Below, piece by piece: positions 44,901 to 54,085 of a DNA stretch of 64,000 nt. This stretch comes from Bacillus sp. FJAT-47783. Lineage in GTDB: Bacteria; Bacillota; Bacilli; Bacillales; Aeribacillaceae. Within the stretch, counting starts at the first letter, position 1. Every line of letters begins with the position of its first letter. The stretch lies in assembly GCF_022808615.1 (NCBI RefSeq), contig NZ_JAKZKS010000005.1, forward strand, positions 1-64,000, read 5' to 3'. The translations under genes and the position numbers were made by a program. A model generated the notes under the pieces. The model searched no databases. It saw only the letters and a list, made by a program, of their open reading frames with translations, and was not told where the DNA came from.

Positions 44901-45277
44901 CTTTTTCACTCCCCTTTTTTGTAAACCCTTACATAGATTTTTCTGAAATATCAAATAATATCTCTTGTTATCTATCTTACTTTCTCAGAAAATAGGAAAC
45001 AATGACACGAGCTGTCAGAAAAAAAGAAGTTTTCAACCGTTATATGTTGGAAGAATTTTACGAAAAGTCTTGAACGGACTAAACGATTCAGCATGACAAA
45101 GAGCGAAAAAATGGTCGCCATTTGATGTGGTATGACTTTTTCTACATTGATGTCGTCACAATCCCCTGCTCAAACTCTTCTTGTATGAACAACGTAAAAA
45201 GCCATATATTTTAATGAAGAAAGAAGTTAATATCGAAATAGACATTTATTTTTGTTACATTGGGGGGGGAATGACTC
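44901..45277. promoter_or_regulatory. Divergent regulatory region of the phenol operon
   Basis: This 377-bp gap holds GATTTTTCTGAAATATC (44936-44952), nearly identical to the motif at 35211-35227, and a second palindrome TTTCTCAGAAA (44981-44991). Both have a TTTC/GAAA core. They lie upstream of the hydroxylase gene where an activator or repressor would bind. No gene lies here. The N-acetyltransferase gene is divergent. Confidence 0.5.
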
Positions 45278-46060
45278 ATGACAAGTGAGCTCAATACATT
45301 ATTTCGTAAACGAATCGGCATCAGTGAAAACGAAAAAATTACTTTCGAGACGTTGGATCAAATTTTAGAAAAAACAGCATACTCGATTCCATTTGAAAAT
45401 TTAAGCATCATGACAAACAATACTACTGAGGTCACAAAAGAGAACTTAATCAACAAAATGCTCGTAAAAAATGAAGGTGGACTATGTTATGAATTAAATT
45501 CGCTTCTTTATTTTTTCTTAATTGAAAATGGTTTTAGTGTCGTTTTAGTTCGTGGAGTCGTATATGATCATGTTGCACAAAAGTGGCCTACACTTGGGAG
45601 AACGCACGTAGCCATCCTTTTAACGTATGAAGAACAAAAGTATTTAGTTGATACTGGATTTGGTGGGAATTTACCATTAACACTCGTTCCGTTAAACGGT
45701 AAGATGGTTCAAACGGCTAACGGAGAATTCCGGATCAAAAAAGAAGATAGCGACCATGGTAACTATCTTCTCGAAATGAAGCTCAAATATAAGGATACAG
45801 ATTGGAGAATAGGTTATGCCTTTGATTCAACTCGCCCTATAAACGATGTATCTGAATTTAATGAAATCCAAAAAACTTTAATTGAAAAAGAACAGTCTCC
45901 TTTTAACAAACATCCTCTTATTACCCGGCTAACAAGTAGCGGTAATATTACGTTAACAAATTCAACTTTTACACAATGGAAAAATGGACATGTCACAAAA
46001 GAACAGATTGATGACAAAACGTTCAGAAAACTAGCGAAACAGCATTTTGGAATTGAGTAG
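45278..46060 (+). CDS. Arylamine N-acetyltransferase
   Basis: This 260-residue enzyme transfers acetyl from acetyl-CoA to aromatic amines. The catalytic triad is Cys in EGGLCYELN (near residue 69), His in GRTHVAIL and Asp in YLVDTGFGG, all present. Length is normal. It follows GGGGGGGG and ATG. It is divergent from the phenol operon, so it could share an aromatic-related role, but no common operator is proven. Confidence 0.93.
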   Translation: MTSELNTLFRKRIGISENEKITFETLDQILEKTAYSIPFENLSIMTNNTTEVTKENLINKMLVKNEGGLCYELNSLLYFFLIENGFSVVLVRGVVYDHVAQKWPTLGRTHVAILLTYEEQKYLVDTGFGGNLPLTLVPLNGKMVQTANGEFRIKKEDSDHGNYLLEMKLKYKDTDWRIGYAFDSTRPINDVSEFNEIQKTLIEKEQSPFNKHPLITRLTSSGNITLTNSTFTQWKNGHVTKEQIDDKTFRKLAKQHFGIE

Positions 46061-46110
46061 AGAAAAGTACCGCAACTTTTTTAGAATATGGCCCAAATCT
46101 CAGGAACAGG

Positions 46111-46242
46111 AGGGCTGTCTAAAAAGACGATTTTAGGGTAAAATGCTCCAAAAGTAAGACCGAAGGAATGCTGTAAAATCAACATTCTTTCGGTCTACTT
46201 TTTTAGATTCCGGGGCGTAAATACTCCTTTTCGGACAGCCCC
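46111..46242. repeat. MITE-like palindromic element, full copy
   Basis: It starts AGGGCTGTCTAAAAAG and ends CGGACAGCCCC with central hairpin AGACCGAAGGAATG / CATTCTTTCGGTCT-like. It lies between the convergent N-acetyltransferase and pxpA genes. Bases differ in both stem arms in a paired way from the copy at 31435 (CCTAAAG/CTTTAGG against CCGAAGG/CTTTCGG), so the hairpin is largely preserved. Confidence 0.85.
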
Positions 46243-46344
46243 ACTATTAGTATTAGATATAACGCTCTCCCTGCTAGATCGTTCAAATTATGTCCAACCT
46301 TTAAAACAATTGCTCCCAATACGGAAGCTATTTAATCTTAAGAT

Positions 46345-47103
46345 TTACGAAATAGATGCTACGCGAATATTTGCCTCTTCTAACTTTTCACGAATCATTT
46401 TGGCAAAGGGCAGTGCATGCTCGCCATCCCCGTGAATACAAATTGTATTGGCTTTGATTTCTACGTCGGTTCCATATGTTGAACGAACCTTTCCTTCCAA
46501 CACCATTCGTATCACCTGTTGTACGGCTTCTTTTTTATCCGTTATGAGGGCGTTCGGTTCTTTCCTTGATGTTAACGATCCATCTTGCTGATAGCGACGA
46601 TCAGCAAATACTTCACTCGCTGTTTGTAAACCGATTTTTTGACCTGCGTGAATTAACTCACTGCCTGCTAGGCCATATATAACAAGTGTTGGGTCAATGT
46701 CATAAACAGCTTTGGCAATCGCTTCAGAAAGGTTCCGATCCTTTGCTGCCATATTGTATAGCGCTCCGTGAGGTTTGACGTGCTGCATTTTTCCTCCTTC
46801 GGCTTTCACAAAAGCATTTAACGCACCAACTTGGTACAAAACGAGATTATATGCCTCTTCTTCTCTGATCGCGATATTCCGTCTCCCGAATCCTTGTAAG
46901 TCTGGCAACCCCGGGTGTGCGCCAATTTTCACTCCCTTTTCTAACGCTAAGGAGACCGTTTTTCGCATGGTTGTCGGATCCCCAGCATGAAAGCCGCATG
47001 CGATGTTCGCAGACGTTACATAACTTAATATTTCTTCGTCATTTCCAATCTGATATATCCCAAAACTTTCTCCCATATCACAATTTAAATCGACACGAAC
47101 CAT
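46345..47103 (-). CDS. pxpA: 5-oxoprolinase subunit A (LamB/YcsF family)
   Basis: This 252-residue subunit of the ATP-dependent 5-oxoprolinase PxpABC recycles pyroglutamate to glutamate. It has [47 protein letters not shown] and [11 protein letters not shown]. It is the last gene of the three-gene operon, 3 bp after pxpC. Confidence 0.95.
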   Translation of the reverse strand: MVRVDLNCDMGESFGIYQIGNDEEILSYVTSANIACGFHAGDPTTMRKTVSLALEKGVKIGAHPGLPDLQGFGRRNIAIREEEAYNLVLYQVGALNAFVKAEGGKMQHVKPHGALYNMAAKDRNLSEAIAKAVYDIDPTLVIYGLAGSELIHAGQKIGLQTASEVFADRRYQQDGSLTSRKEPNALITDKKEAVQQVIRMVLEGKVRSTYGTDVEIKANTICIHGDGEHALPFAKMIREKLEEANIRVASIS

Positions 47104-47106
47104 TCT

Positions 47107-48075
47107 TTACACCTCCGCTTGAAAAAATATTTGCTTCTTTAAAAGTTGAATCTCCTTTTCACGCGCCACGAATAATTGTTGCGCTTCCTTAAATGAAATT
47201 TCTTGAAACGTTATTCTTTCCCCCGGTCTCATTTGAGCAAGGGTAGGCAAATCAACTGCAGCCACTTGTGCAATCTTTGGATATCCACCTGTTGTTTGAC
47301 GATCCACCATTAAAATAATCGGTTTACCTTCTGATGGAACTTGAATTGTTCCAAACGTTACAGCACTTGAAACCATCTCCTTTTGTACTTTTCTAATAAG
47401 GGGGTACCCATCAAGACGATAGCCCATACGATTTGATTGCGTTGTGATTTCATATGACTGGTGAAAAAATTGATTTTGACTTTGTTCTGTAAAATCGTTA
47501 AAATCGTCCCCTCGAATGACCCGGATGTCTCTCTCTGAACCACCGAAATAGTTTCGAAGAGTATGGGATACGCCAAAATTTTTTTGGTGTGAACTTTTTT
47601 TACTAGTCTCCCTTAGCGGTATCGTGTCCCCTTTTTGGATAGCTCGCCCGTTTAATCCACCGACCTTTGCCAATAAATATGTCGATTGACTGTTCATAAC
47701 GTTCGGGATTTGATATCCCCCAGCGACGGCTAAATAAGCTCTACACCCTTTTTGGCATTGGTTAATCGTAAGAGTCGATCCTTTCTGCACATAAATGGGA
47801 CGCCAAAATGAAACTTCTTCCCCATCTAGGTTGACTTCAAATTCACCACCACAAATTGCAATCTGCGCATCTTCCTCAAACTTCAAAATCGGACCGATCA
47901 TCGTCATTTCAATGGTTGCTTCGGTTTCAGCATTTCCAACTAAAATATTCGCAACGCGATGTGCAAACGAATCCATCACACCGCTTACAATGACCCCATC
48001 TTTTTGAAAGCCGAATCGACCTAAATCTTGAATGGTGGTGAGTAATCCACTACGGATAACAAGAATTCCCATCAT
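47107..48075 (-). CDS. pxpC: 5-oxoprolinase subunit C (KipA / biotin-dependent carboxyltransferase fold)
   Basis: This 322-residue subunit has GLLTTIQDLGRFGFQKDGV, MDSFAHRVANILVGN, the YLAVAGGYQIPNVMNSQSTY segment and VDRQTTGGYPKIAQVAAVD. It overlaps the pxpB 3' end by 26 bp. AGGAGGAGT precedes two adjacent ATGs (48075 or 48072). Confidence 0.94.
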   Translation of the reverse strand: MMGILVIRSGLLTTIQDLGRFGFQKDGVIVSGVMDSFAHRVANILVGNAETEATIEMTMIGPILKFEEDAQIAICGGEFEVNLDGEEVSFWRPIYVQKGSTLTINQCQKGCRAYLAVAGGYQIPNVMNSQSTYLLAKVGGLNGRAIQKGDTIPLRETSKKSSHQKNFGVSHTLRNYFGGSERDIRVIRGDDFNDFTEQSQNQFFHQSYEITTQSNRMGYRLDGYPLIRKVQKEMVSSAVTFGTIQVPSEGKPIILMVDRQTTGGYPKIAQVAAVDLPTLAQMRPGERITFQEISFKEAQQLFVAREKEIQLLKKQIFFQAEV

Positions 48076-48772
48076 ACTCCTCCTCTAATTGCCGATACTC
48101 TTCTTTTGAAATAGATTGAAAGATCACACAATCTCCTATTTGCAAAAGACTCGGTTGCTTGTGGTTAGGTCGAAACAGTGGCAGTGGTGTTTTCCCAATC
48201 AATTGCCATCCACCGGGACTCTCAATCGGATAAATCCCCGTTTGTAAACTAGCGATTCCTACTGAACCAACAGGAATTCGTAACCGTGGTGTTTTTTTTC
48301 TTGGGGTAGCGATTCTTTCAGACATTCCTCCTAAGTAGGCAAAACCTGGAGCAAAACCGAGCATGTACACATCGTAACGGCCACTCGTATGAATGCTCAC
48401 AACTTCTTTTGGCGTTAAGTTAAGGTATTTTGCTACTTCTTCCAAATCTGGTCCAAACTCTTCCCCGTAACAAACCGGAATCACCACTTCTTTTCCTTTT
48501 TTTATGTGCACAACGGTCAACGATTCGAGTCGTTCTTTTAAAGTGGAACAAACTTTTTCATATGGAAGTGTTACACCATCGTAAAAATACATCGGATCAA
48601 AATAAACAGTTACCGTTGTATAAGCTGGAACAACATCGATAATTCCTTTTAATGGGGGCGTTGTTAAATGGTTCATCACACCTCTCACCTGTTCATGAAC
48701 GGTTCGTGTCATTTCGTTTCCTAGCTTAATCGTTATACTGTTTTCACTTAATGGTAAAAACTCAAATTCCAC
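48050..48772 (-). CDS. pxpB: 5-oxoprolinase subunit B (KipI-like)
   Basis: This subunit of about 241 residues has VPAYTTVTVYFDP, VIPVCYGEEFGPDLEEVAKY, FAPGFAYLGGMSERIATPRK and the SVGIASLQTGIYPIESPGGW signature. GGAGG lies 7 bases before an in-frame GTG (48772), a better start than the ATG at 48778 one base after the site. KipI in B. subtilis was also studied as an inhibitor of sporulation kinase KinA. Confidence 0.94.
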   Translation of the reverse strand: MEFEFLPLSENSITIKLGNEMTRTVHEQVRGVMNHLTTPPLKGIIDVVPAYTTVTVYFDPMYFYDGVTLPYEKVCSTLKERLESLTVVHIKKGKEVVIPVCYGEEFGPDLEEVAKYLNLTPKEVVSIHTSGRYDVYMLGFAPGFAYLGGMSERIATPRKKTPRLRIPVGSVGIASLQTGIYPIESPGGWQLIGKTPLPLFRPNHKQPSLLQIGDCVIFQSISKEEYRQLEEEYDGNSCYP

Positions 48773-48927
48773 ACTCATTCCTCCATATTTCCAATCGTTT
48801 TTCATAATTTTCTAAATAATTATTTTTCAAAAATTATTAATATTTATTCTATTCTATCTTTTATATTGATTCAATTCCCCATTTCGATACCTAAACGAGA
48901 ATGATATGAATACTTCGCGGTATGATA

Positions 48928-48956
48928 TTGACATAGAAAAACAGAATATGTTAAAT
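48928..48956 (+). promoter_or_regulatory. SigA promoter of htpG
   Basis: TTGACA (48928-48933) is followed by 17 bases and TTAAAT (48951-48956). The predicted transcription start falls at the CIRCE element immediately downstream. Confidence 0.7.
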
Positions 48957-48961
48957 AAGAA

Positions 48962-48988
48962 TTAGCACTCGAAGGAACAGAGTGCTAA
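48962..48988 (+). promoter_or_regulatory. CIRCE element (HrcA operator)
   Basis: TTAGCACTC (48962-48970), nine bases, then GAGTGCTAA (48980-48988): a perfect match to the CIRCE consensus. It lies at the start of the htpG transcript, 66 bp before the ATG. HrcA repression is therefore expected here. Confidence 0.95.
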
Positions 48989-49053
48989 TCCATTGTTTTT
49001 TATTTTTCGTTTCCTATATAATCATAGCTTTTTTGTTGAAAGGAGAGATTTCC

Positions 49054-50934
49054 ATGTCAAAAAAACAATTCAAAGCAGAATCCAAACGGTTATTGGATTT
49101 AATGATTCATTCGATTTATTCAAATAAAGAAATTTTTCTACGCGAGTTAATTTCAAACGCAAGTGATGCCATTGATAAAATTTACTACAAAGCATTGACA
49201 GATGACACGTTGACGTTTAATAAGGACGATTACTACATAAAAATCGTACCGGATAAGGATAACCGTACGCTTAAAATGATCGATACTGGTATCGGGATGA
49301 CAAAGGAAGAGCTTGAGAATAACCTTGGAACGATTGCGAAGAGCGGTTCATTAGCGTTTAAAAATGAAAATGAGCTGAAGGATGGCTTTGACATTATCGG
49401 TCAATTCGGTGTCGGATTCTACTCTGCTTTTATGGTTGCTGATGTAGTAACAGTGATCAGTAAGGCACTTGGCAGTGATGAAGCGTATAAATGGGAATCT
49501 TCTGGTGCTGACGGTTACACAATTGAACCACATGAGAAAAATTCAGTTGGAACAGAAATTATTTTAAAAATCAAAGAAAACACAGAAGAAGAAAGCTATG
49601 ACGAGTATCTTGAGGAGTATCGATTAAAAGCGATCATTAAAAAATATTCGGACTTCATTCGCTATCCAATTAAAATGGATATAACCGAGAGAAAACTCAA
49701 AGAAGGAAGCGAAAATGAGTTTGAAGATGTTCGTGAGGAACAGACAGTCAATAGCATGGTGCCGATTTGGCGAAAAAATAAAAATGAACTAACAGATGAA
49801 GATTATGAAAAGTTCTATGCAGAAAAGCATTACGGTTTTGACAAGCCGCTTAAATCTGTTCACATTAGTGTGGACGGTGCTGTAAGATATCATTCGATTT
49901 TATACATTCCGGAAAATATGCCGTTTGATTACTATACGAAAGAATTTGAAAAAGGCTTAGAGCTTTATTCCAACGGCGTTCTAATTATGAACAAATGCCC
50001 GGATCTACTCCCGGATCATTTCAGCTTTGTCAAAGGGATGGTCGATTCTGAAGATTTATCCTTGAACATTTCAAGGGAAATGCTCCAGCATGACCGTCAA
50101 TTAAAGCTCATTGCCAAAAACATCAGTAAAAAAATTAAAAATGAACTGAAGAGCTTGTTGAAAAATGACCGCGAAAAGTATGAAAAATTTTATGAATCAT
50201 TCGGTAGACAGTTAAAGTATGGTGTGTACAGTGACTTTGGAGCGCATAAGGAAGTATTACAAGACTTACTCATGTTCTACTCGTCTAAAGAGAAGAAGCT
50301 TGTCACACTAGATGAATATGTATCAAGAATGCCAGAAGATCAAAAGTATATTTATTACGCTTCTGGTGAATCCATTGAGCGTATCGAGAAGCTGCCGCAA
50401 ACAGAAGTCGTTTTAGACAAAGGATACGAAATTTTATACTTCACTGAAGATATTGATGAATTCGCGATCAAAATGTTAATGAACTACAACGAAAAAGAAT
50501 TTAAATCTGTATCCAGTGGTGACTTAGGATTTGACGAGTCTGAAGATCAAAAGCGTTCAGAATCAGAAGAAAAGGAAAACAAAGACCTCTTTGATTCGAT
50601 GAAAAACATTTTATCTGACAAAGTAAAAGAAGTGAGACTTTCCAAACGATTGAAATCACACCCTGTCTGCCTAGCAACTGACGGTGAAGTGTCCATCGAA
50701 ATGGAAAAAGTCCTAAACGCGATGCCAAACAACCAAAACGTCAAAGCAGACAAAGTATTAGAAATAAACCCAAATCACGAAGTATTCCAATCATTAAAAC
50801 AAGCTTTCGAACAAGATAAAGAGAAATTAGCCTTATACACGAACCTATTGTACAATCAAGCCCTTCTCATTGAAGGATTGCCAATTCATGACCCTGTTGA
50901 GTTTACAAACGATATTTGCAAAATTATGGTGTAA
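49054..50934 (+). CDS. htpG: Molecular chaperone HtpG (Hsp90)
   Basis: This 626-residue bacterial Hsp90 has the GHKL ATP site in [26 protein letters not shown] and [15 protein letters not shown], then the middle-domain [14 protein letters not shown] and a C-terminal dimerisation domain. ATG 49054 follows AAAGGAGAG; the upstream frame from 48982 overlaps CIRCE. It is a single gene with terminator 50938-50975. Control by CIRCE contrasts with B. subtilis htpG, which is not an HrcA target. Confidence 0.97.
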   Translation: MSKKQFKAESKRLLDLMIHSIYSNKEIFLRELISNASDAIDKIYYKALTDDTLTFNKDDYYIKIVPDKDNRTLKMIDTGIGMTKEELENNLGTIAKSGSLAFKNENELKDGFDIIGQFGVGFYSAFMVADVVTVISKALGSDEAYKWESSGADGYTIEPHEKNSVGTEIILKIKENTEEESYDEYLEEYRLKAIIKKYSDFIRYPIKMDITERKLKEGSENEFEDVREEQTVNSMVPIWRKNKNELTDEDYEKFYAEKHYGFDKPLKSVHISVDGAVRYHSILYIPENMPFDYYTKEFEKGLELYSNGVLIMNKCPDLLPDHFSFVKGMVDSEDLSLNISREMLQHDRQLKLIAKNISKKIKNELKSLLKNDREKYEKFYESFGRQLKYGVYSDFGAHKEVLQDLLMFYSSKEKKLVTLDEYVSRMPEDQKYIYYASGESIERIEKLPQTEVVLDKGYEILYFTEDIDEFAIKMLMNYNEKEFKSVSSGDLGFDESEDQKRSESEEKENKDLFDSMKNILSDKVKEVRLSKRLKSHPVCLATDGEVSIEMEKVLNAMPNNQNVKADKVLEINPNHEVFQSLKQAFEQDKEKLALYTNLLYNQALLIEGLPIHDPVEFTNDICKIMV

Positions 50935-50937
50935 AAA

Positions 50938-50975
50938 AGAGTGCCTGTTTCCCAATTGATCGGGGACAGGCACTT
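50938..50975. terminator. Bidirectional terminator
   Basis: AGTGCCTGT pairs perfectly with ACAGGCACT between the convergent htpG and bioY genes. Confidence 0.85.
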
Positions 50976-50992
50976 GTACTTTTTATATGCTA

Positions 50993-51559
50993 TTAAGCTA
51001 CACTCTTTGAATCTGTCAACAGATTGGCCCGAACTAAACGATGTCGTACCGTTATGCCAATCCAGCTTGCTAAAAATGCTTTAATAAGGCCCACTACAAT
51101 AAATGGATATACGCCGATAGCGAGTGCTTGCCCCCAGCTTAAATCGAGAACAAACTTTAATTGAACCATTCCAAATATTAATGTAATGATCATTCCTACT
51201 GTATTCGCGACCATTGCCATCTGTAGATTGTATTTCGTACGTTCAAGAATGAGTCCTGTAACGAAAGCTGTGGCAATAAACCCAAAAATATATCCACCTG
51301 TAGGACCAACCAATACTTGGGGGCCACCTTTCATCCCTGCAAAAACCGGGATTCCAACAGCACCTAATGCTGCATAGCAAATCATTGCCATAGCACCATA
51401 CCTACTTCCAAGGATGGTTGCTGTTAGACCCACTGCTAATGTTTGTCCGCTAATTGGAACGACTGGCAACGGTATTTCCACTTGTGCTAGCACTGCTGTA
51501 ATAGCCGCAAAAATGGCACAATTTATGATGGCTCTAAGCTTAGAATTCTGATTTTTCAA
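50993..51559 (-). CDS. bioY: Biotin transporter substrate-binding protein BioY
   Basis: This 188-residue S component of the biotin ECF transporter has six helices and the signatures PISGQTLAVGLTATILGSRYGA and GGPQVLVGPTGGYIFGF. The TTG start follows GGAGGGG with 5 bases spacing; the longer frame to 51604 would cross the operator. The BirA-like site upstream indicates biotin control. Confidence 0.92.
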   Translation of the reverse strand: MKNQNSKLRAIINCAIFAAITAVLAQVEIPLPVVPISGQTLAVGLTATILGSRYGAMAMICYAALGAVGIPVFAGMKGGPQVLVGPTGGYIFGFIATAFVTGLILERTKYNLQMAMVANTVGMIITLIFGMVQLKFVLDLSWGQALAIGVYPFIVVGLIKAFLASWIGITVRHRLVRANLLTDSKSVA

Positions 51560-51572
51560 TCTAACCCCTCCA

Positions 51573-51604
51573 TATGTAACCTTATGATAACATAAAGTTA
51601 ACAT
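51573..51604 (-). promoter_or_regulatory. Candidate BirA (biotin repressor) operator
   Basis: On the minus strand ATGTTAACT, 14 bases, GGTTACATA resembles the BirA site TTGTTAACC-N14/15-GGTTAACAA (7/9 and 6/9 matches). It lies just upstream of the bioY ribosome site. Confidence 0.55.
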
Positions 51605-51721
51605 ATATTCGCTTAAAAGGGTAGATTTTTTCCATTGTTATCTGTTCCCAAAACAGTCGTTAGTCCTATTCAATTGGCATTGGATATGCTAAAACCTTCG
51701 TTGCTTCAACTCTCCTATTTT

Positions 51722-52855
51722 TTAATGATTATGGTGAAGTGCACAACGGTTCGGTCCGATTTCTAGCTCTACCATTTCCTCTTCCGTTACTTCCTTAACG
51801 CCACGGTTCACCGCAACAATATCTTCAAAGTTTGGTGGTGTCTCGGTATTTACATTTGCAGCCACCATCTCTACAAACTCTTCCTTATTTTTACCTTGCA
51901 TCATTTCAACTTTTGAACGAATCTCTCCAAGGTTAGCTCCAATAAATCCTTCATCATTCAACTCGTCATCTAAACTAGCATAGTGACCTGGTAACACAAC
52001 TACATCATCTGCAATGGAGGCTACCTTTTCATAAATTGTATCGTATAAATCATGTGCCCACTCATGAGCTTTCCCACCAAGGTCAGGACGTCCTAATCCA
52101 CCTACAAAAATAGTATCTCCAGAGAATAGCAGCTTATCATTTATGAAGAACGACACACTTCCTGGTGTATGACCTGGTGTTTTAACAGCTAAAACTTGAA
52201 GATTCACTTTTTCGAATTGGATTTGGCTATAGTTTTCGAGGGCAGCGAAGTCAAAGATTGCTCCTTCACTCTTCATTAAGTAATAAATTGCTCCAGTCTT
52301 CTCAGCCAGTTCTTTCCCACCTGAAATATGATCTGCGTGTAAGTGAGAATCGACAACATGTGTAATTTGAACCCCTTCTTGTTTCGCTACATTTTCATAT
52401 ACAGTAGTAAAGCGAAGTGGATCGACCACTAATGCCTCATTACCGGATAAAACCATGTACGATAAACAACCTTTGCCTACCCGAATAAATTGATAAACTT
52501 TTACATTTTCATCATGATATACTTTTGTTTGGTAAAGATATGCACTCCATGATTTCATACCACCTTTAAGGTAAGAAACGTTTTCGATACCTGCTTCACT
52601 TAACTGCTCTGCAACAAATAGTGAAGATCCCTCTTTTGCACAAACAACTAGCACATTTTCCTTCGGTAATTTATCTAAAATTTCATCTACTCCATCAATC
52701 AAATGAAAGTAAGGAACATTAACAGATGTTACGTTTTCCCCTTCAATTCTCCAATCTTGGAAATCACTTTCGTTTCGCACATCTAAAATAAATAACTCCT
52801 CTTTGTTCATTAATTTTTTTGTCACTTCTTTAGAAGTCATTGCTTTTACTGTCAT
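51722..52855 (-). CDS. Rhodanese-metallo-beta-lactamase fusion (persulfide dioxygenase type)
   Basis: An N-terminal rhodanese-like domain (residues ~1-105, active loop VCAKEGSS) is fused to a C-terminal ETHE1-type metallo-beta-lactamase (SHLHADHISGG, TPGHTPGSVSFF, FSGDTIFVGG, LPGHYASL). The iron ligands are present. It probably oxidises persulfide to sulfite. The domain order is the reverse of CstB. It heads a block of three sulfur genes, each with its own start region. Confidence 0.9.
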   Translation of the reverse strand: MTVKAMTSKEVTKKLMNKEELFILDVRNESDFQDWRIEGENVTSVNVPYFHLIDGVDEILDKLPKENVLVVCAKEGSSLFVAEQLSEAGIENVSYLKGGMKSWSAYLYQTKVYHDENVKVYQFIRVGKGCLSYMVLSGNEALVVDPLRFTTVYENVAKQEGVQITHVVDSHLHADHISGGKELAEKTGAIYYLMKSEGAIFDFAALENYSQIQFEKVNLQVLAVKTPGHTPGSVSFFINDKLLFSGDTIFVGGLGRPDLGGKAHEWAHDLYDTIYEKVASIADDVVVLPGHYASLDDELNDEGFIGANLGEIRSKVEMMQGKNKEEFVEMVAANVNTETPPNFEDIVAVNRGVKEVTEEEMVELEIGPNRCALHHNH

Positions 52856-52861
52856 TTTATT

Positions 52862-52875
52862 TACCCCCTGTGGTA
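52862..52875. promoter_or_regulatory. Possible CsoR/CstR-type operator
   Basis: TACC-CCCTGT-GGTA resembles the site at 53889-53904. It overlaps the ribosome site of the fusion gene (AGGGGGT), so part of the match may be coincidence. Confidence 0.35.
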
Positions 52876-52978
52876 TTATTTTTAGTAAAAAAATATATAA
52901 AAGTAGTGTACTTTACAAACGTCCACTCCGTCGTTTCTTGAATTTTCAAAACTTGATCGGTCTATAAATCTCCTACTC

Positions 52979-53341
52979 CTACCTCCAGGTGCTCATTCCC
53001 CCTTTTACATTTGTCACACTATTAAATCCTAATTTTTTTAACATTTTACAAGCCTTTTGACTTCTCATTCCACTTTGACATATTACGATTACCTCTTTGT
53101 CTTTTGAGAGCTCCTTTTCTGCTCTTTGTACGAGTTGATGAAGGGGGAGGTTTTTAAAGCCTCTAATATGATTTCCTTTAAACTCACCTTGTGTTCGGAC
53201 ATCAACAAATTGTTTATTCTTTTCTTTTAACTCATTTTTTAGATCGGTTGTTGAAAGCTGCCTAACACCTTTAGCTGGCATGATTCGTGTAATGAGAAAA
53301 AAAGTGAAAAGGGCAATCAATAAATAATTTACATATTCCAA
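52979..53341 (-). CDS. Membrane-anchored rhodanese-like sulfurtransferase
   Basis: This 120-residue protein has one N-terminal membrane helix (YVNYLLIALFTFFLITRI) and a cytoplasmic rhodanese domain with active-site loop CQSGMRS and the FVDVRTQGEFKGNHIRG motif. It transfers sulfane sulfur. TTG 53341 lies 8 bases after AAGGAGG; the frame to 53380 is less likely. It resembles B. subtilis YqhL-like proteins. Confidence 0.88.
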   Translation of the reverse strand: MEYVNYLLIALFTFFLITRIMPAKGVRQLSTTDLKNELKEKNKQFVDVRTQGEFKGNHIRGFKNLPLHQLVQRAEKELSKDKEVIVICQSGMRSQKACKMLKKLGFNSVTNVKGGMSTWR

Positions 53342-53508
53342 GTCTAAATCCTCCTTACTGTAGTGGGACATATCCCCCATTTCTGCATGAGCTTAATATG
53401 CTGCCTTAACATTGCTTTATCGTAATCACCACTAAATAATCCATTCGATTTTACCCATCGGGGTATATAATCCGCGAAATTTTTCCCTCCTCGTAATGAT
53501 AAATTTCT

Positions 53509-53838
53509 TTATTGGTTAATCATTGTATATCCTACGACCTTAAATCCCTTTTTACGCAAGAAACGAATTCCTATGTTCTTTTCAAGACGATTAGAAGCAA
53601 CGACAACTAAATCACTTTGTGGTATTTTTGAGAAATACCTGTTAAAGTATGCCACTGGAACATTAATTGCGCCATGGACAGGGCTTTTAAAAGCGTCATT
53701 ATAGTCCCTTATATCGACTATGTTCATCGTAGTTAAATCTAAATTTTCCATATTTATATTGCGTAATCTTAAGACTGGAAAATTTCTAATAAAAACAAAA
53801 TAACCAATAACGATAAAACTTAGAACAAAAATCGTCAT
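53509..53838 (-). CDS. Membrane-anchored rhodanese-fold protein without catalytic cysteine
   Basis: This 109-residue protein has one N-terminal membrane helix (MTIFVLSFIVIGYFVF) and a rhodanese-like domain (NIVDIRDYNDAFKSPVHGAINVP) in which the active loop reads VASNRLEKN, so the sulfur-carrying Cys is missing. It is probably a non-catalytic relative of its neighbour at 52979. GGAGGG lies 8 bases before ATG 53838; GTG at 53847 is an alternative. It carries a palindromic operator upstream. Confidence 0.78.
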   Translation of the reverse strand: MTIFVLSFIVIGYFVFIRNFPVLRLRNINMENLDLTTMNIVDIRDYNDAFKSPVHGAINVPVAYFNRYFSKIPQSDLVVVASNRLEKNIGIRFLRKKGFKVVGYTMINQ

Positions 53839-53888
53839 ATCATACACCCTCCTAAATGACGTGAGAAGAAAACTTACAACACTATAAT

Positions 53889-53904
53889 ATACCCCGTATG
53901 GTAT
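53889..53904. promoter_or_regulatory. Candidate CsoR/CstR-type operator
   Basis: ATACC-CCGTAT-GGTAT is a palindrome lying between TTGACA (minus strand, 53908-53913 region) and the -10 region, a classic repressor position. CstR, a persulfide sensor, controls such sulfur clusters and binds G/C-centred sites of this kind. No csoR/cstR gene is in the window. Confidence 0.5.
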
Positions 53905-54085
53905 TTTGTCAACGAATAAAACTCATGTAAAAAGTCAAACCGACGAACATTTGATTCGTGAGCCTCATGCGTTTTTGGCTCAAAGGTGTTAGATAGCTTT
54001 CGTTGAACGAAAAAGAATCCGTTCATACATAAAATTAATTTCCATTGATAATACGAAAAAGAGCTGAAGATTTACTCTCCAGCTC

